The notes beneath the pieces were generated by a model. That model was not told the DNA's origin, did not search any database, and saw only the letters and a program-made list of their open reading frames with translations. Shown here piece after piece: positions 8,313-16,927 of a stretch of 64,000 nucleotides of DNA. The position numbers and the translations under genes were made by a program. This stretch comes from Catellatospora sp. KI3. Lineage in GTDB: Bacteria > Actinomycetota > Actinomycetes > Mycobacteriales > Micromonosporaceae. The stretch covers positions 248,001-312,000 of the forward strand of contig NZ_JASAMB010000004.1 of assembly GCF_029948125.1 (NCBI RefSeq), in the 5' to 3' direction. Position 1 is the first letter of the stretch. Each line of letters begins with the position of its first letter.

Positions 8313-8870
8313 ATGGGCGGGACCTCTCCGACGGACGAGCAGCTTGCCGTCGAACTGGCGCGGGTGATGTTCGAGCGCATCGTGCAGGTGGAGCCCGAGC
8401 AGTCAGCGGCCCGGCTGATCTTCGCCCAGCAGGCGCGGTCCTATCTCGACCATCCGGCCCGGGCACTGGCCGGACAGGACGCCAAGGGCCGGCCCCTGCA
8501 GTTCGGGCTGACCGGCCTCGAACTGCTGCTGGTGCCGGTGCTGATGGAGGCGTCCGTCGAGGTCATCGCCTATCTCGGCGGGCAGGCGGTGCTGCGCGGC
8601 GGGGCCGCCACGGCGGCTGTGCTGCGCAGGCTGTTCGCGAAGAAGCAGCCCTCGGCCGACACGGACGGTCCGGGCGGAGCTCAGGCTCGCGGCTCGGCGC
8701 CGACCGAGCCTGGGGATGACGATGTGGCGCTGACTGCCGCGCAGTGGGCCGAGGTCGCGAGGATCGTCGAGTCGGTGCTGGTCCGGCACGCGAGGATGGC
8801 GCCCGAGCGGGCCGACCGGCTCGCCGTCGCCGTGGTCGGCGAGGGCGTGCTGCGCGGAAGCGGCCGGTGA
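8313..8870 (+). CDS. hypothetical protein, coupled to the M48 protease gene
   Basis: 185 residues if started at ATG 8313 (GAGG at 8305-8308); an in-frame ATG at 8298 would add five. The sequence has an amphipathic helical N-terminal half, a hydrophobic stretch LTGLELLLVPVLMEASVEVIAYLGG, a charged Lys/Asp/Gly-rich middle and a helical C-terminus. No known domain was recognised. Its stop overlaps the GTG of the M48 gene (GTGA), so the two are translationally coupled. The product may be an accessory or regulator of that protease; this is inferred only from position. Confidence 0.6.
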   Translation: MGGTSPTDEQLAVELARVMFERIVQVEPEQSAARLIFAQQARSYLDHPARALAGQDAKGRPLQFGLTGLELLLVPVLMEASVEVIAYLGGQAVLRGGAATAAVLRRLFAKKQPSADTDGPGGAQARGSAPTEPGDDDVALTAAQWAEVARIVESVLVRHARMAPERADRLAVAVVGEGVLRGSGR

Positions 8871-11680
8871 CCTTCCCGGCGGGCGCCCGAGCGCCGACCG
8901 GGACCGCGAGCCGGTTCCTGCTGCTGGTGGCCGCAGTCCTCGCCTCCAGCGTGTCGGTGTTCAGCTGGGTGTATCTGGCGGTGCCGGCGAAGGCACGGCT
9001 GTTCCAGACCGTGCTGACCACCTGTTTCGGTGCCGAGCGGCAGCAGTTCGACCCGCCCGTCGTCACGGTCGCGGACTTCACCGACCGGCTGGTCCCCGCC
9101 GTCGGCCGGTTGAGCCGCTGCACCCAGCCGCTCTACCTGGACCAGGCGGCGTGGATCGCCGTCGGCGTGGGCGTGGTGTTCCTGCTCGCCACCCTGCTGT
9201 ACCTGCTGCACCCGTGGTGGATCACCCGCAGCCGCGGCCTGCTGCCGCTGGCCGGCCCCGACAGCGCGGACCTCGTCGCCGACCTGGATCGCCTGCCGGC
9301 ACAGGTCGGTCTGGTCCGCGCGCCGCGCTGGCTGCTGGACCCGCGCGCCGCGACCGCGGGCGGCCAGGCGTTCGGCCTGCCATGGCGGCCCGCGGTCGTG
9401 CTCGACGCCGGGCTGATCATGCGTTACGGGACGGATCCGGACGCGGTGCGCGCCGTAGTGCGGCACGAGCTGGCCCACCTCGGCAACCGTGACGTCGCCA
9501 GCACCTACTTCAGCATCGCGCTGTGGCGCGCGTTCGTGCTCGCCGGGTTGCTGCCGTTCGCGGCGCTGCTCCTCCACCCGGCACTGTTCTACACGCCGCT
9601 GCGCTGGTCGGCCGACCGGTTCGCCGGACACGGCGCCCAGATCGCGTACCGGGTGGGCGCCGTGGCCGCGCTGACGGTCGTGGTCTACCTGACCCGCAAC
9701 GCGATCCTGCGTACCCGTGAGCTGCACGCCGACGCGCGAAGCGCCGCCGGCGCCGACGCCACGGCGCTGCGGTCGGTGCTCGCCGGCCTGCCCCGACCGG
9801 CCGGTCCGTGGCGGCGGCTGACCTCACGGCTGGGCACACATCCGTCGCCGGCGGCGCGGCTGGCCGCGATCGACTCCCCCGGCCGGCTGCTGCGTACCGG
9901 CGTGTGGGAGATGGCCGGCGTCGGGTTCACCGCCGCGCTCGCCGCGCTCAACGCCAGCCTGCTCGCCGCGAGCGTCGCACCGAAGGCCCTGCTCGGCTTC
10001 GCGCTCAGCGGCCTGCCGGCGGGGGTCCTGGCCGCGGGCGCGCTGGCCGCCGCGATGTGGCGGACCGCTGTCGCAGACCCGGACCGGCCGCCGAAAGCAC
10101 GCGATTGGCTCGGTCCGCCCGTCGCGCTGGTCGCCGGATACGCCGCCGCGCTGCCGCTGACGCTGCTGTCGGCGACGACCAGCGGAGCGGCACTGGACCG
10201 CCCCGGTCTGCTGGTCGGTCTCGTCCTGCTGCTCGTGGGCGGCGCGGCACTGGCGGCGTGGACGCACTCGGTCGCCCGGGGCGGCCTGCGCGCGGCCCGG
10301 CGCGGCAGGGCGCAGGCGGTCGTGGTGACCGCTTCGGTCGCCCTCGGCGCGCCGCTGTTCGCGCTGTGGCACGCGTTCCTGCTGGGCGGTCTGATCGTGG
10401 CCGTGCTACCGGGGGGCACCCCCGAGCCCGGCGGTGACATCGGTTGGTTCGCCGCGCTATCGCACGTCACTGGCGCGCAGTACCTGCCGCTGCGGTACGT
10501 GATCGAGAATCCCCTGTTCACCGTCGCGCTCGTCGGCCTCTGGGCGGTCCCCGCGCTGCTGCGCCCGCACCGGTCCGCGCCACCGGCCGACCTCGGCGGC
10601 GCCGCAGCTGCGGGCACCGCGATAGGTGGCGACGGCGGCCCGGCATTCGGCGTCGCCCTGCGCGTCGGCGCGGTGGCCGGGCTGGCCGTCGTCGTCCTCG
10701 GCGTCGCCGCCGCGTTCACCGCCAAGGCCCTACTGCCGGCCCAGGTCCGGGCCAACCCGCCGCTCACCGCCGACATGCCGCCGTTCTTCGCGCTGGTATT
10801 CCTCAACACGTACTGGGCCGTCGCGGTGGTGGCCGCCGGCGTGGCCGCCTGTGTCGTCGCCGCCCGCAGCCGCACCGGCCGGCCCGCGCTGGGTGCGCTG
10901 GCCACGACCGTCGTGGCCGTCGTCGCCAGCCTCGGCCTGCTCGCCACCTACACGGTGACCCGCTGCATCCAACTGTCCGGCGGCAGCGGCCGCTGCACCC
11001 CGCCCGCCTTCTCCGCCGCCGAGCTCGCCGGCTACGTGCACACGCTGCTCGTCATCGGGCTCGCCGTGGCGATTCCGGCGGTGCTGGCGGGCGCGTTGAT
11101 CGGCCGTCGGCTGCGACGCCCGCACCCGGCGCGGGCCGCCCGCTGGCCGGTGCTCGCCACGATGGCGTTGCTCAGCGCTTCGCTGCTCGCCGCGGCGGTC
11201 GTCGTGGTGCCGCACAACATCGGCTACTGGAACTCGGCGGACAGCGAGCAGAACCCGGCGACCGCGCAGTCATGCCTGGTGGGCGACTGGACCGAAACCA
11301 GCGACATCCTCGACCTGGACATCGCCGACGTCGGCACGGTGCGGTTCACCGGTAGCGGCACCCGGCAGTCCTTCCACGCCGACGGCACGATCACGATCGA
11401 CTACGCGCAGGCCACACCGCTACGCGCGACGTCGACGGGTCATCTGCTGGAGATCACGGTCCAGGGCGGCGCCAGCGGCTCGTACCGGGCGGACGGGTCG
11501 ACGATCACCTACGGGGACTGGACCCCGCGCGGCACCGTGGTGACGCGTCTGGACGGCACCGTCCTGGCGAGCGCCGACCTCCCGGCCAGCGCCTCTCCGG
11601 AGCAGTACAGCTGCGCGGGAGAGACCATGCTGCTGTACGGCTCGGACTACCAGGTCGAACTGACCCGGGTCCGGAACTGA
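8867..11680 (+). CDS. M48-type membrane metalloprotease with C-terminal beta domain
   Basis: 937 residues from GTG 8867, which overlaps the upstream stop and has GGAAG just before it. Two N-terminal membrane segments lead to the M48 zinc site HELAH (200-204) with the third ligand Glu285 in RELHADARS, as in HtpX/BlaR-like peptidases. About twelve further hydrophobic segments follow. The last 135 residues (from CLVGDWTETSD, about 803-937) form a hydrophilic beta-rich domain, lipocalin-like in pattern (GDW, alternating strands), probably on the extracytoplasmic side. Plain M48 proteins are about 280-450 residues, so this is a long fusion. Membrane protein quality control or signalling is inferred, not shown. 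Confidence 0.75.
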   Translation: MTFPAGARAPTGTASRFLLLVAAVLASSVSVFSWVYLAVPAKARLFQTVLTTCFGAERQQFDPPVVTVADFTDRLVPAVGRLSRCTQPLYLDQAAWIAVGVGVVFLLATLLYLLHPWWITRSRGLLPLAGPDSADLVADLDRLPAQVGLVRAPRWLLDPRAATAGGQAFGLPWRPAVVLDAGLIMRYGTDPDAVRAVVRHELAHLGNRDVASTYFSIALWRAFVLAGLLPFAALLLHPALFYTPLRWSADRFAGHGAQIAYRVGAVAALTVVVYLTRNAILRTRELHADARSAAGADATALRSVLAGLPRPAGPWRRLTSRLGTHPSPAARLAAIDSPGRLLRTGVWEMAGVGFTAALAALNASLLAASVAPKALLGFALSGLPAGVLAAGALAAAMWRTAVADPDRPPKARDWLGPPVALVAGYAAALPLTLLSATTSGAALDRPGLLVGLVLLLVGGAALAAWTHSVARGGLRAARRGRAQAVVVTASVALGAPLFALWHAFLLGGLIVAVLPGGTPEPGGDIGWFAALSHVTGAQYLPLRYVIENPLFTVALVGLWAVPALLRPHRSAPPADLGGAAAAGTAIGGDGGPAFGVALRVGAVAGLAVVVLGVAAAFTAKALLPAQVRANPPLTADMPPFFALVFLNTYWAVAVVAAGVAACVVAARSRTGRPALGALATTVVAVVASLGLLATYTVTRCIQLSGGSGRCTPPAFSAAELAGYVHTLLVIGLAVAIPAVLAGALIGRRLRRPHPARAARWPVLATMALLSASLLAAAVVVVPHNIGYWNSADSEQNPATAQSCLVGDWTETSDILDLDIADVGTVRFTGSGTRQSFHADGTITIDYAQATPLRATSTGHLLEITVQGGASGSYRADGSTITYGDWTPRGTVVTRLDGTVLASADLPASASPEQYSCAGETMLLYGSDYQVELTRVRN

Positions 11681-11687
11681 CATGCGG

Positions 11688-11721
11688 GGCGCCTGGACCC
11701 GATCGTCAGGGTCCAGGCGCC
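11688..11721 (+). terminator. terminator after the M48 protease gene
   Basis: Perfect 13-bp arms (GGCGCCTGGACCC and complement) with an 8-base loop, starting eight bases after the stop codon. Confidence 0.85.
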
Positions 11722-11804
11722 GCTCGGTCATCTGAATGCTGCCGGGTCGGCGACGGTGCCCTGGTCACCGCGCATCCGATGTGGTCCTGTCGACTGGGCC
11801 GGGT

Positions 11805-11835
11805 CCGGTCGGCGGGGCAGCCGCCCGCCGACCGG
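11805..11835 (-). terminator. terminator after mannanase 1
   Basis: 12-bp perfect arms (CCGGTCGGCGGG and complement) with a 7-base loop, 12 bases beyond the stop on the transcribed minus strand. It is homologous to the longer hairpin at 16573-16610. Confidence 0.8.
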
Positions 11836-12152
11836 CTGGTCAGGCCCTCAGGCGGGCAGATTCCACTGCTGGTTGGCCTGCGCGTTGCAGGTCCAGATCT
11901 GCAACTTGGTGCCGTCGGCGGTGCCCTGACCGGTCGCGTCGAGACACTTGCCCGTCACCGGGTTGGTCAGCCGCTTTGTCGAGGCGTTGTACGTCCACTG
12001 CTGGTTGGCGTTGCCCGCCGTACAGTCCCAGATCTGCACCTTCGTACCGTCAGCATTGATCCCGCCGTTGACGTCCAGGCACTTGCCCAGCGCCCGCACC
12101 GTCCCGTCGGTCCCGACCGTCCACGACTGCGCACCCGTCCCGTTGCACGTCC
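11836..12152. repeat. duplicated CBM13-tail and 3' flank, copy 1
   Basis: Colinear without gaps with 16611-16927 (offset 4775), roughly nine in ten bases identical by eye. It covers the ricin-type tail of mannanase 1 and the flank up to the terminator, while the catalytic halves of the two genes are much more diverged. Confidence 0.75.
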
Positions 12153-13290
12153 ACAGCTGGACCTGCAGCCCGTTTGCGGTCGCGGCGCCGGGGATGTCGA
12201 CGCACCGGCCTGAGCCGACGCCGGTGATCGGGCCGGTGCCGCCCGGCGGCTGGTTGCCGACCGGGATGGATATCTCGCCCCGGTTGAGCACGCGCGGGTC
12301 GTAGTAGCTGGCCTTGACCCCGTCGTTGGTGTTGTACTCGGGCTTGATCAGCCAGTCCATCCATACGCTGAAATAGGTCCAGCGCGGCTGGGCCGCCATC
12401 TGCGCCGGAGTCGGTGTGCGGCCCACCTCGGCCAGGGCGATCGGCTTGCCGTGCGAGACGTTCAGGATCGCCTGGTACCACTCGGTCGACGGGAAGTACT
12501 GCACCCACACGTCGAGCGTCACGAGGTCCACGTAGGCGTCACCCGGGTAGTAGTCGGCGACCCGGGCGGCACCGCCGGCCACGTCCTTGACGTTCCAGAC
12601 CCAGACGATGTTGCTGAACCCGCGCCCGACCAGGTAGTCATGGGTGATCTGGTACAGCTTGCGGCTGCCGTTGGCGCCGGGGCGCCCGCCCCACCACGCC
12701 CAGCCCTCGTTCATCTCGTGCGAGGGCCGGAACAGCACCGGGATGCCCGCGTCCTTGAGCTGCTGGAAGTAGGGCGCGGTCTGGTCCAGGCGCCGCTTCC
12801 AGGACGTGTTCAGCGCGGTCCCGTCGGTGACGAGCTCGGTCCACTGGCTGTCGGACAGCCAGCTGCCCTTCACCGGCCAGCTGCCGCCCTCGAAGTTGCA
12901 GACGGCCACCAGCGGTACGCACGCGTGCCAGGTGATCGCCGGGATCGTCCCGGCGGCCCAAGCGGCCTTGGCCTGGTCGAAGACGCGCTGCCGGTTGTCG
13001 ATGTCGCTCTGGCTGAACCCGAAGTCGCCGCCCCACACACCGGGGAACAGGCCGGTGATGTCGCGGACCTTGTTGGTCCACTGGGTCGGGTTGCTGTTCG
13101 GGCCGTCCTGCTGGCCCGACAGCCAGTTGCGGCCGCTGATGCTCTGGAAGTAGTTGATGACGTCGGTCCGGGTGACGCCCGGTGCGCCGGGCGGGGCCGC
13201 GAGCGCCGGCTGGGCCGGTGCGGCGGTCAGGCCGACGGCGGCGGCGAGAAGCGCCGCTGCCAGCAGCCGTAGGGGTCGCCGTGTTGCCAT
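11848..13290 (-). CDS. secreted GH26 endo-beta-1,4-mannanase with CBM13
   Basis: 480 residues. Signal peptide 1-32 (MATRR, hydrophobic core, PALAA). The GH26 catalytic domain (about 38-345) shows VWGGDFGFS, FRPSHEMNEGWAWWGG with acid/base Glu192, and IALAEVG with nucleophile Glu288. A ricin-type CBM13 (about 352-480) carries three QxW repeats (QSWTV, QQWTY, QQWNL) for galactose or xylan-type binding. It would cut mannan backbone outside the cell, feeding the importer at 22.6-25.8 kb. A paralogue lies at 16623-18059. GAAAGG precedes the ATG. It is the last gene of the minus-strand mannan block. Confidence 0.92.
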   Translation of the reverse strand: MATRRPLRLLAAALLAAAVGLTAAPAQPALAAPPGAPGVTRTDVINYFQSISGRNWLSGQQDGPNSNPTQWTNKVRDITGLFPGVWGGDFGFSQSDIDNRQRVFDQAKAAWAAGTIPAITWHACVPLVAVCNFEGGSWPVKGSWLSDSQWTELVTDGTALNTSWKRRLDQTAPYFQQLKDAGIPVLFRPSHEMNEGWAWWGGRPGANGSRKLYQITHDYLVGRGFSNIVWVWNVKDVAGGAARVADYYPGDAYVDLVTLDVWVQYFPSTEWYQAILNVSHGKPIALAEVGRTPTPAQMAAQPRWTYFSVWMDWLIKPEYNTNDGVKASYYDPRVLNRGEISIPVGNQPPGGTGPITGVGSGRCVDIPGAATANGLQVQLWTCNGTGAQSWTVGTDGTVRALGKCLDVNGGINADGTKVQIWDCTAGNANQQWTYNASTKRLTNPVTGKCLDATGQGTADGTKLQIWTCNAQANQQWNLPA

Positions 13291-13365
13291 GGTCTGGTCA
13301 CCTTTCGGGATGCGGAGGTGCGGGTGCTCGGCTGACGGCCGCCGAGGTGGTTCCCCCGCCTGGGC

Positions 13366-15129
13366 TCAGGGCAGGCGGAAGCGCTGGAAGAACTGCCACA
13401 TCAGGGTGTTGGCGCTGATCTCGCGGGTGGTGTTGCCGTTGCCCGGTGACGCCTGCGCGGTGCCGGGCCAGGTGTGGCCGCCGTCGGAGATCGTGTACAG
13501 CTGCACGTCGGCGCCGTCGCGGCAGCCCGGGTAGGCGATCCGTGACACGTGCGCGGAGACCGCGGTGGTCACCGGAGCGCCGCAGGTGTTCAGGGCCGCC
13601 CACCGCTGCGCCGCGACCGGCACCGAGTAGCGCCACGCCTCGGAGCCGCCCCCGGCGTACGGGTTGGTGGCGTCCTGCTGCCCGTGGAACGCGATCACGG
13701 GTACCGCCCGCGTGGGCTGGCATGAGGCTGCTTCGGGCCGCGTCGGGTCGGCCGGGTCGGGGCGTCCGGCGCGCAGCCCCGCGACCGGGGCGATCGCGGC
13801 GACGAGGTCCGGCCGCGCGCAGGCGAAGGCGGAGGTCATCCGGCCGCCGCCGGAGTAGCCGGTCAGGTAGACGCGGGTGCGGTCGGCGCACAGGGTGCCG
13901 CCGGTCATGGTGGCGATCACCTGGGCGAGGAAGGCGACGTCGTCGCGGCCGGGCGGGTTGCCGACCCCGGGCACGTTCCAGGCGAAGCCGCTGCCGTTAA
14001 CGAACGCGCCGTTGGGGGCGGCCACCAGGAACCGGCCCGCGTCGGCCGCGCTCTTCAGCTCGCTGTAGGCGAGTTGGTTGCTTCCGGTGCCGGAGGTGCC
14101 GTGCAGGTTGAGCACCAGCGGCAGGCGCGCGTCGGCAGCCACCCCGGTCGGGACGTACACGGTGACCTGGTAGGTGGTGCCGTTGAAGGTGACCGGCACG
14201 GTGCGCTCGCCCGAGCCGAAGGCGCGAGTGCACGGCAGCGGGCCGGAGGTTCCGTCCGGGACGGTCCACTGCTGGTTGGCCTGGCCGTTGCAGCTCCACA
14301 GCTGCAGCTTGGTGCCGTCGGCGGTGCCCTGGCCGGCGGCGTCGAGGCACTTGCCGGTCTCGGGGTTCACCAGCGTCCTGCCCGTCGCGCTGTAGGCCCA
14401 CTGCTGGTGGGTGTTGCCGGCGGTGCAGTCCCACAGCTGCACCTTCGTGCCGTCGGCGTTGACGCCGCCGTTGACGTCCAGGCACTTGCCGAGTACCCGC
14501 AGGGTCGCGCCGCTGCCCGGGGTGAACGTCTGGGAGGCGCCGCCGTTGCAGGTCAGCAGCTGTGCCTGGGTGCCGTTCGCGGTGGCGGGCAGGTCCACGC
14601 ATCTGCCCGACGCGAGGCCGGTGATCGGCCCAGAGCCGGTGGCGGGTGCGCCGGGCAGGGTCCAGCGCTGGTTGGTCTGCCCGTTGCAGGCCCAGAGCTG
14701 CAGTTTCGTGCCGTCTGCGCTGGACTGGCCGGTGGCGTCGAGGCACCGCCCGGTCTCGGGGTTGACCAGTGCCGAGGAGGTCGCGTTGTAGCTCCACCGC
14801 TGGTGGGTGTTGCCGGCGGTGCAGTCCCACAGCTGCACCTTTGTACCGTCGGCGTTGACGCCGCCGTTGACGTCCAGGCACTTGCCCAGGGCCCGTACCG
14901 TGCCGTCCGCCCCCACGGTCCAGGACTGTCCGGTGCCGCCGGTGCAGGTCCACAGCTGCAGCTGGAGGCCGTTGGTCGCGGCGGCTCCAGGCACGTCCAC
15001 GCACTTGCCCGCCAGCCCGGTGATCGGTCCGACCGGGTCGGCGGCCGCGGCGGGTGCGGCGGTGACGGATAGCAGTCCGGCGGTGAGGGCGAGCAGGCCC
15101 AGCCGCGCCACCATAATTCTATATTTCAC
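13366..15129 (-). CDS. secreted esterase (CE1/LpqC-like) with two CBM13 modules
   Basis: 587 residues from GTG 15129, fixed by GGGAGA six bases upstream; the ATG at 15114 is too far from it. Signal peptide about 1-31 (ends APAAAAD). Two ricin-type modules (about 35-160 and 165-292), each with QxW repeats, precede an alpha/beta hydrolase (297-587): LNLHGTSGTGSNQ oxyanion region, GYSGGG with nucleophile Ser426, Asp486 (HGQQDATNPY) and His552 (GGHTWPG). This is the PHB-depolymerase/feruloyl-esterase (CE1) type. In this locus it most plausibly removes acetyl or feruloyl groups from hemicellulose to expose it to the GH26 enzymes; the substrate is inferred. It lies 85 bp downstream of the GH1 gene. 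Confidence 0.87.
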   Translation of the reverse strand: MKYRIMVARLGLLALTAGLLSVTAAPAAAADPVGPITGLAGKCVDVPGAAATNGLQLQLWTCTGGTGQSWTVGADGTVRALGKCLDVNGGVNADGTKVQLWDCTAGNTHQRWSYNATSSALVNPETGRCLDATGQSSADGTKLQLWACNGQTNQRWTLPGAPATGSGPITGLASGRCVDLPATANGTQAQLLTCNGGASQTFTPGSGATLRVLGKCLDVNGGVNADGTKVQLWDCTAGNTHQQWAYSATGRTLVNPETGKCLDAAGQGTADGTKLQLWSCNGQANQQWTVPDGTSGPLPCTRAFGSGERTVPVTFNGTTYQVTVYVPTGVAADARLPLVLNLHGTSGTGSNQLAYSELKSAADAGRFLVAAPNGAFVNGSGFAWNVPGVGNPPGRDDVAFLAQVIATMTGGTLCADRTRVYLTGYSGGGRMTSAFACARPDLVAAIAPVAGLRAGRPDPADPTRPEAASCQPTRAVPVIAFHGQQDATNPYAGGGSEAWRYSVPVAAQRWAALNTCGAPVTTAVSAHVSRIAYPGCRDGADVQLYTISDGGHTWPGTAQASPGNGNTTREISANTLMWQFFQRFRLP

Positions 15130-15214
15130 GATAATTCTCCCTGTTGAACGGCGTGAGGTGCCGTACCGCGCTCGGCGGCATCGCGGTGTTCGTGATTCGG
15201 GCGGGCAGCGCCCG

Positions 15215-16546
15215 TCAGGAGCGGCGACCGGCGATGATCTCGCGGTAGCGGTGGGCACTGGCTTTGAGGGTGCGCTGCTGGGTGGTGTAGTCGACGCGGA
15301 CGATGCCGAACCGGGGACCGTAGCCATGCCCCCACTCGAAGTTGTCCAGCAGCGACCAGACGAAGTAGCCCCGCACGTCGGCCCCCTGCGCGAGTGCCGC
15401 GTCGACGGCGTCCACGTGGGCCTGCAGGAACGCGGCCCGGCCGGTGTCCTCGACGTACCCGTCCGCGTCGGGTTCGTCGGTGAAGGCCGCGCCGTTCTCC
15501 GTGATCACCAGCGGCAGCCCCGGGTAGTCGCGGCTGAGCCGCAGTAGCAGCTCGGTCAGTCCGGACGGGGTGACCGGCCAGCCCAGGCCGGTCAGCGGAC
15601 CGGTGCGGACCTCTCCGGCCGCGTTCAGCGTGGCGTCGAAGTAGTAGTTGACGCCGAGCACGTCCAGCGGCTGCCCGACGACGGCCATGTCGCCGTCGGC
15701 GATCGGCAGGGCGACGCCGCGTTCGGCCAGGTCGGCCAGGACGTCGGCCGGGTAGCGGCCGTGGACGAGGGCGTCGAGGTACAGCCGGTTGTTGAGGCCG
15801 TCGGCGCAGCGAGCGGCCTCGGCGGCGGCTTCATCATCGGGTACGGCCAGGACGTTGCCGAGGTTGAGGGTGATCCCGAACCGGTGCGGCCGGGTCGCTG
15901 CGGCACGCATCGCCGAGACCGCCAGGCCGTGGCCGAGCAGCAGGTGGTGCGCGGCCGCCATCGCGGCCGGGAAGTCCTGGCGGCCCGGGGCGTGGATGCC
16001 GTCGGCGTAGCCGTACGTGGCCACGCACCAGGGCTCGTTGATGGTGGTCCACACCTCGACCCGGTCCGACAGCGCCGCGAACACGAGCTCGGCGTAGTCG
16101 GCGAACCGGTACGCGGTGTCCCGGTGCGGCCAGCCGCCCGCGTCCTCCAGCTCCTGCGGCAGGTCCCAGTGGTACAGCGTCACCCACGGGTCGACCCCGT
16201 GTGCCAGCAGCTCGTCGACGAGCCGGTCGTAGAACCCGATCCCGGCCGGGTTGACCGGCCCCCGCCCGCCGGGCTGCACCCGGGGCCAGGAGACCGAGAA
16301 GCGGTACGTGTCCACGCCGAGCCCCGCGATCAGGGCCACGTCCTGCGGCATGCGCCGGTAGTGGTCGCACGCGGTGTCGGCGGTGCTGCCGTCGCCGATG
16401 GCACCGGGGCGGCGGGTGAAGGTGTCCCAGATCGAGGCGGTGCGCCCGTCGGCGCCGGTCGCGCCCTCGATCTGGAAGGCCGACGTGGCCACGCCCCACC
16501 GGAACGGCGCCGGTCCGGCGGGTGGGCTGTCGTTGCGGAAACTCAT
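15215..16546 (-). CDS. GH1 beta-glycosidase (beta-glucosidase type)
   Basis: 443 residues, typical family length, no signal peptide, so intracellular. GH1 signatures: FRWGVATSAFQIEGA (15-29), TINEPW with acid/base Glu171 and ITENGAA with nucleophile Glu350, plus YRFSVSWPR (81-89). It hydrolyses beta-linked glucosides or mannosides taken up as oligosaccharides; beside mannanase genes a role on glucomannan oligomers is likely. The ATG at 16546 follows the mannanase-2 terminator, so it may be read from its own promoter in the 76-bp gap or by read-through. Confidence 0.9.
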   Translation of the reverse strand: MSFRNDSPPAGPAPFRWGVATSAFQIEGATGADGRTASIWDTFTRRPGAIGDGSTADTACDHYRRMPQDVALIAGLGVDTYRFSVSWPRVQPGGRGPVNPAGIGFYDRLVDELLAHGVDPWVTLYHWDLPQELEDAGGWPHRDTAYRFADYAELVFAALSDRVEVWTTINEPWCVATYGYADGIHAPGRQDFPAAMAAAHHLLLGHGLAVSAMRAAATRPHRFGITLNLGNVLAVPDDEAAAEAARCADGLNNRLYLDALVHGRYPADVLADLAERGVALPIADGDMAVVGQPLDVLGVNYYFDATLNAAGEVRTGPLTGLGWPVTPSGLTELLLRLSRDYPGLPLVITENGAAFTDEPDADGYVEDTGRAAFLQAHVDAVDAALAQGADVRGYFVWSLLDNFEWGHGYGPRFGIVRVDYTTQQRTLKASAHRYREIIAGRRS

Positions 16547-16572
16547 CTGCTGCGTCCTGTCGAGTGGGTGGG

Positions 16573-16610
16573 CCGGTCGGCGGGCGGCGGGGCAGCCGCC
16601 CGCCGACCGG
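16573..16610 (-). terminator. terminator after mannanase 2
   Basis: Perfect 16-bp arms (CCGGTCGGCGGGCGGC and complement) around a 6-base loop, 12 bases past the stop of the GH26 gene and upstream of the GH1 gene. Confidence 0.88.
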
Positions 16611-16927
16611 CTGGTCAGGCCCTCAGGCGGGCAGGTTCCACTGCTGGTTGGTCTGCGCGTTGCAGGTCCAGATCTGCAACTTGGTGCCGTCGGCGGTGCC
16701 CTGACCGGTCGCGTCCAGGCACTTGCCCGTCACCGGGTTGGTCAGCCGCTTCGTGGTCGCGTTGTAGGTCCACTGCTGGTTCTGGTTGCCGGCGACGCAG
16801 TCCCAGATCTGCACCTTCGTACCGTCAGCATTGATCCCGCCGTTGACGTCCAGGCACTTGCCCAGCGCCCGCACCGTCCCGTCAGTCCCCACGGTCCACG
16901 ACTGAGCGCCGGTCCCGTTGCAGGTCC
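16611..16927. repeat. duplicated CBM13-tail and 3' flank, copy 2
   Basis: Partner of 11836-12152, gap-free at offset 4775. The similarity continues into the terminator arms downstream. Confidence 0.75.

Noticed and set aside
11848-15129. Short repeated segments in the CBM13 regions taken for a repeat array or CRISPR
   Set aside because: They are the coding repeats of ricin-type modules (QxW and cysteine-containing motifs), irregular in spacing and within reading frames.
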